A stretch of DNA of 37,868 nt, taken from positions 1-37,868 of the forward strand of contig NZ_RFFL01000020.1 of the NCBI RefSeq assembly GCF_003696285.1, in the 5' to 3' direction. Shown in pieces: positions 31,076 to 37,868 of the stretch (position 1 is its first letter; each line of letters begins with the position of its first letter). The translations under genes and the position numbers were made by a program. The notes beneath the pieces are model-generated. The model saw only the letters and a program-made list of their open reading frames with translations. It made no database searches and was not told the DNA's origin. The stretch is from Stutzerimonas nitrititolerans (GTDB lineage: Bacteria > Pseudomonadota > Gammaproteobacteria > Pseudomonadales > Pseudomonadaceae).

Positions 31076-31424
31076 AGCTAAGCATGAAAAATAAAAGATA
31101 GATTTAAAGCTCTCTTGAAACAGTGTTTATAGATGGTGCAGAAGGTATCTGTGGATAACCTGCTGTAACACCCGAATCCGCTGGTGCCTGCGAAACAGGA
31201 AACAGGTGCGCAAGCGGTGCGTTGTAGGTGCGTATACGCTGGGGAAGCTGTGTATAAAGGAGTGAGTTACTCACAGCCGGCGAAAAGATCACGATACCCA
31301 CAGCCTTGTTCAGCGGGTTCAGAGACTGTTATCAACAGGGCTCTGGTGATGACTTTTTGATGACGAAGCGATCCTTCAGGGAATCGGATAACTGACTCCT
31401 TCGATACCGGGCTACTGTGGATAA
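31076..31424. other. oriC: Chromosomal replication origin oriC
   Basis: The region between rpmH and dnaA, the established oriC position in pseudomonads. An AT-rich stretch (about 31076-31130) serves as candidate unwinding element. DnaA boxes: TGTGGATAA at 31150 (minus, perfect), TGTGTATAA at 31249 (minus, fits TTATNCACA), TTACTCACA at 31267 (plus, two mismatches), TTATCAACA at 31329 (plus, one mismatch) and TGTGGATAA at 31416 (minus, perfect). The first four have the same spacing as the mnmG-side cluster. Three candidate parS sites lie 3-6.5 kb to the right. Confidence 0.9.
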
Positions 31425-31446
31425 CTGCCTTGTGGCCGGCTACAAT
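31416..31446 (+). promoter_or_regulatory. dnaA promoter overlapped by a DnaA box
   Basis: TACAAT at 31441-31446 is a good -10; the sequence 17 bp upstream, TGGATA (31418-31423), matches four of six -35 positions and lies inside a perfect DnaA box (31416-31424). This arrangement suits autorepression of dnaA by DnaA. Confidence 0.6.
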
Positions 31447-31477
31447 GGTGCGGTTTAACCCTGAGTTAGGAGCTTCC

Positions 31478-32938
31478 GTGTCGGTGGAACTTTGGCAGCA
31501 GTGCGTGGATCTCCTGCGTGACGAACTGCCCGCCCAGCAATTCAACACATGGATACGCCCGCTTCAGGCGGAGGCCGACGGCGACGAGCTGCGTGTATAC
31601 GCGCCTAACCGTTTCGTCCTCGACTGGGTCAACGAGAAGTATCTGTCGCGCTTGCTCGAGCTTCTGGCCGAACGCGCGACGGGGTTGGCTCCTGTCCTGT
31701 CATTGCTCATCGGCAGCAAACGCACCTCCTCGAATGCGCTGCCTTCCGCATCGGTCGCGCGCGCCCAGAACCCGGCTCCGACTCCGGTACCCGCTGTGAG
31801 CGAGCTCGTGCAAGGTGCGGCGCTACCTGCCTCGCCTGTTGCCGAAGCGACTCCGGCCGTAGCGGCTCCCGCTGTCAGGATCGAGCGCAACGTCCAGGTG
31901 GAAGGTGGGCTCAAGCACACCAGCTATCTCAACCGTACCTTTACCTTCGAGAATTTCGTCGAAGGCAAATCCAACCAGCTGGCCCGCGCCGCGGCCTGGC
32001 AGGTCGCCGACAATCCCAAGCACGGCTATAACCCGCTCTTTCTGTATGGCGGCGTTGGTCTGGGCAAGACCCACCTGATGCATGCCGTGGGTAATCACCT
32101 GTTGCAGAAGAATCCCAACGCGAAGGTGGTCTACCTGCATTCCGAGCGTTTCGTAGCGGACATGGTCAAGGCGCTGCAGCTCAACGCGATCAATGAATTC
32201 AAGCGCTTCTATCGTTCGGTGGATGCGCTGCTGATCGACGACATCCAGTTCTTTGCCAAGAAGGAACGCTCTCAGGAGGAGTTTTTCCATACCTTCAACG
32301 CTCTGCTCGAAGGCGGCCAGCAGGTGATCCTGACCAGTGATCGCTACCCCAAGGAAATCGATGGTCTGGAAGAGCGCCTCAAATCCCGCTTTGGTTGGGG
32401 GCTTACCGTGGCTGTCGAGCCGCCAGAGCTGGAAACGCGCGTGGCGATCCTGATGAAGAAGGCGGACCAGGCCAAGGTCGATCTGCCCCATGATGCGGCT
32501 TTCTTCATTGCCCAGCGCATCCGCTCCAACGTGCGCGAACTGGAAGGTGCGCTGAAGCGCGTCATCGCCCATGCGCATTTCATGGGGCGGGACATCACCA
32601 TCGAGCTGATTCGCGAATCGCTGAAGGATCTGTTGGCGTTGCAGGACAAGCTGGTCAGCGTCGACAATATTCAGCGTACCGTCGCCGAGTACTACAAGAT
32701 CAAGATTTCCGATCTATTGTCCAAGCGTCGTTCGCGTTCAGTGGCGCGGCCACGGCAGGTAGCGATGGCGCTGTCCAAGGAGCTGACCAACCACAGTCTG
32801 CCGGAAATAGGCGATGCATTTGGTGGCCGGGATCACACGACAGTCTTGCATGCCTGCCGTAAAATCGCTGAACTTCGAGAAACAGATGCCGATATTCGGG
32901 AAGACTACAAGAATCTGCTGCGCACTTTGACAACCTGA
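31478..32938 (+). CDS. dnaA: Chromosomal replication initiator DnaA
   Basis: A 486-residue initiator ATPase. Domain I begins [24 protein letters not shown]; a variable, Ala/Pro-rich domain II covers about 90-145; the AAA+ domain has Walker [10 protein letters not shown] and Walker [10 protein letters not shown]; domain IV carries the DnaA-box-binding signature [15 protein letters not shown]. The start is GTG at 31478, with TAGGAG five bases upstream; a frame beginning at 31430 would include the promoter and is rejected. It is followed by dnaN after 39 bp. Confidence 0.98.
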   Translation: MSVELWQQCVDLLRDELPAQQFNTWIRPLQAEADGDELRVYAPNRFVLDWVNEKYLSRLLELLAERATGLAPVLSLLIGSKRTSSNALPSASVARAQNPAPTPVPAVSELVQGAALPASPVAEATPAVAAPAVRIERNVQVEGGLKHTSYLNRTFTFENFVEGKSNQLARAAAWQVADNPKHGYNPLFLYGGVGLGKTHLMHAVGNHLLQKNPNAKVVYLHSERFVADMVKALQLNAINEFKRFYRSVDALLIDDIQFFAKKERSQEEFFHTFNALLEGGQQVILTSDRYPKEIDGLEERLKSRFGWGLTVAVEPPELETRVAILMKKADQAKVDLPHDAAFFIAQRIRSNVRELEGALKRVIAHAHFMGRDITIELIRESLKDLLALQDKLVSVDNIQRTVAEYYKIKISDLLSKRRSRSVARPRQVAMALSKELTNHSLPEIGDAFGGRDHTTVLHACRKIAELRETDADIREDYKNLLRTLTT

Positions 32939-32977
32939 ACTGACAGCGGCCATTTACCTTAGGCAAGGGACCAGACC

Positions 32978-34081
32978 ATGCATTTCACCATTCAACGCGA
33001 AGCCTTGTTGAAACCACTGCAGTTGGTGGCCGGTGTCGTCGAGCGGCGGCAGACGCTGCCGGTATTGTCCAACGTGTTGCTGGTCGTTCAGGACCAGCAA
33101 CTGTCTCTGACCGGGACCGACCTGGAAGTCGAGCTGGTTGGACGCGTGGCCCTCGAAGACGCCAGCGAACCCGGTGAGATCACCGTTCCAGCGCGCAAGC
33201 TGATGGACATCTGCAAGAGCCTGCCTGCGGATGCGCTGATCAGCGTCAGGCTAGATGAGCAGAAGGTAGTGATCAAATCGGGCCGCAGCCGCTTTTCGCT
33301 GTCGACCCTGCCGGCCAACGACTTCCCCGCCGTCGAGGAAGGGCCGGGCTCGCTCAACTTCAGCGTCAATCAGGGCAAGCTGCGTCGAGTCATCGAGCGC
33401 AGCGGGTTCGCCATGGCCCAGCAGGATGTTCGCTATTACCTCAACGGCATGTTGCTCGAAGTCTCCAACGGCATGCTGCGTGCGGTCGCGACCGATGGTC
33501 ACCGCCTGGCGATGTGCTCGATGGGAGCGGGCATCGAACAGCCCGATCGTCATCAGGTCATCGTTCCGCGCAAAGGCATCCTGGAGCTTGCCCGTCTGCT
33601 CGGCGAACAGGACGGCGACGTCAGCATTGTGCTGGGCCAACACCATATTCGCGCCAACACCGGCGACTTCACCTTCACCTCCAAGCTGGTGGACGGGAAA
33701 TTTCCCGATTACGAGCGCGTATTGCCGCGCGGGGGAGACAAGCTGGTGGTGGGGGATCGACAGCTGCTTCGTGAAGCCTTCAGTCGGACCGCCATTCTCT
33801 CCAACGAGAAGTACCGCGGTATCCGTTTGCAGCTGGAGAACGGGCTGCTGAAGATTCAGGCCAACAACCCCGAGCAGGAAGAAGCCGAAGAGGAAATCGC
33901 CGTCGAGTACAGCGGTTCTCCGCTGGAAATCGGTTTCAACGTCAGCTATCTGCTGGATGTGCTGGGCGTGATGACTACCGATCAGGTTCGTCTGATTCTG
34001 TCCGACTCCAACAGCAGTGCGCTTATTCAGGAATTCGACAACGACGATTCCGCTTACGTCGTCATGCCGATGCGTCTGTAA
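32978..34081 (+). CDS. dnaN: DNA polymerase III beta subunit (sliding clamp)
   Basis: A 367-residue sliding clamp, of standard Pseudomonas length, made of three similar domains. It starts MHFTIQREALLKPLQLVAGVVERRQTLPVLSN and ends in the conserved YVVMPMRL, part of the partner-binding pocket. It tethers the replicase to DNA. It lies between dnaA (39 bp) and recF (12 bp), probably cotranscribed with both. Confidence 0.98.
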   Translation: MHFTIQREALLKPLQLVAGVVERRQTLPVLSNVLLVVQDQQLSLTGTDLEVELVGRVALEDASEPGEITVPARKLMDICKSLPADALISVRLDEQKVVIKSGRSRFSLSTLPANDFPAVEEGPGSLNFSVNQGKLRRVIERSGFAMAQQDVRYYLNGMLLEVSNGMLRAVATDGHRLAMCSMGAGIEQPDRHQVIVPRKGILELARLLGEQDGDVSIVLGQHHIRANTGDFTFTSKLVDGKFPDYERVLPRGGDKLVVGDRQLLREAFSRTAILSNEKYRGIRLQLENGLLKIQANNPEQEEAEEEIAVEYSGSPLEIGFNVSYLLDVLGVMTTDQVRLILSDSNSSALIQEFDNDDSAYVVMPMRL

Positions 34082-34093
34082 CCATTCCACTTA

Positions 34094-37617
<3,524 letters not shown>

Positions 37618-37631
37618 TTTTCGTTTCCGCC

Positions 37632-37661
37632 AAAAAGCCCCGGTTCGACCGGGGTTTTTTT
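37632..37661 (+). terminator. Rho-independent terminator after gyrB
   Basis: CCCCGGT and ACCGGGG form a 7-bp stem with a TCG loop (37638-37654), preceded by five A and followed by seven T. Confidence 0.93.
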
Positions 37662-37674
37662 ATGGCTGCCTTTT

Positions 37675-37690
37675 TGTTCCACGTGGAACA
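37675..37690. promoter_or_regulatory. parS: parS site 3, downstream of gyrB
   Basis: TGTTCCACGTGGAACA is a perfect 16-bp palindrome and the ideal ParB site. It lies in the gap between gyrB and the next gene, just after the gyrB terminator. Confidence 0.95.
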
Positions 37691-37826
37691 TGGCGAAACT
37701 TATTCATAGCTTCATTGCATGAGGCTGAATGGTTTAATCAATTTTTAGAATTCAGAAGTTCCTCGTAAGATTCGCTCATCAAGATTTCTAGCCATCCCAA
37801 TTTCTGGATTCAAGAGGCACTTATTC

Positions 37827-37868
37827 ATGTTGGATTCCAATCTCAAGACCCAGTTGAAGGCCTACCTG
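37827..37868 (+). CDS. ahpF: Probable alkyl hydroperoxide reductase subunit F, first 14 codons only
   Basis: An ATG at 37827, with AGAGG about 10 bases upstream, opens a frame reading MLDSNLKTQLKAYL up to the window edge. This matches the start of Pseudomonas AhpF (MLDANLKTQLKAYLEK), the flavoprotein that reduces AhpC. Only 14 codons are visible, so the rest is unseen. No ahpC lies immediately before it; the gap to gyrB is about 210 bp and holds the gyrB terminator and a parS site. Confidence 0.7.
   Translation, partial: MLDSNLKTQLKAYL

Larger units (their letters stand above)
30977..31477. other. Intergenic region between rpmH and dnaA
   Basis: This 501-bp divergent gap has no supported gene. 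It holds, in order, the rpmH leader and promoter (31036-31064), an AT-rich stretch (about 31076-31130), four oriC DnaA boxes, and the dnaA promoter with a fifth box. Confidence 0.9.

Noticed and set aside
31430..31477. A longer dnaA beginning at 31430
   Set aside because: It would place the -10 element inside the coding region and adds residues absent from other DnaA proteins; GTG at 31478 has a good ribosome-binding site.

Overview
This window comes from a gammaproteobacterial chromosome, almost certainly Pseudomonas in the broad sense. The order glmS-glmR-glmU, atpIBEFHAGDC, parAB-rsmG-mnmG, mnmE-yidC-yidD-rnpA-rpmH, dnaA-dnaN-recF-gyrB is the classic origin-proximal arrangement of pseudomonads, and the protein sequences read like Pseudomonas orthologues. 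It holds two regions: an AT-richer mobile element (1 to about 8663) and a high-GC core replication/ATP synthase region (about 8689 to 37868).

Region 1 is the tns end of a Tn7-like transposon in the attTn7 site just after glmS. On the minus strand, reading inward from the glmS side, it has three 20-bp-spaced TnsB-type end repeats, tnsA, tnsB, tnsC (joined by ATGA overlaps), a TnsD/TniQ target selector, and then, after a 294-bp AT-rich gap, a second long and divergent TniQ protein. There is no tnsE. The other end and any cargo lie to the left of the window. TnsA and TnsB keep their catalytic residues, so the machinery looks intact.

Region 2 begins with glmS and its DeoR-type regulator glmR, which has a candidate inverted-repeat operator upstream. 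A dCache chemoreceptor gene comes next, then glmU. The complete F1Fo ATP synthase operon follows, with a clear sigma70 promoter ahead of atpI, three intercistronic hairpins and a strong terminator after atpC. The minus-strand set mnmG-rsmG-parA-parB couples tRNA modification, rRNA methylation and chromosome partition. Three parS-like sites recognised by ParB lie in and near recF and gyrB; two of them are inside recF codons for Phe-His-Val-Glu.

Two intergenic regions carry DnaA boxes beside an AT-rich stretch: the expected oriC between rpmH and dnaA, and a second one between mnmE and mnmG. Four boxes in each have identical spacing (0, 99, 117, 179 bp) and orientation, and the adjoining sequence is similar, so they look like two copies of one origin module. 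From oriC rightward, dnaA, dnaN, recF and gyrB run on the plus strand, ending in a strong terminator. The window closes with the first 14 codons of a probable ahpF.

Start sites were adjusted by family comparison and ribosome-binding sites for atpI, mnmE, yidD, rnpA and dnaA. rpmH (44 codons) was found by reading the minus strand directly.
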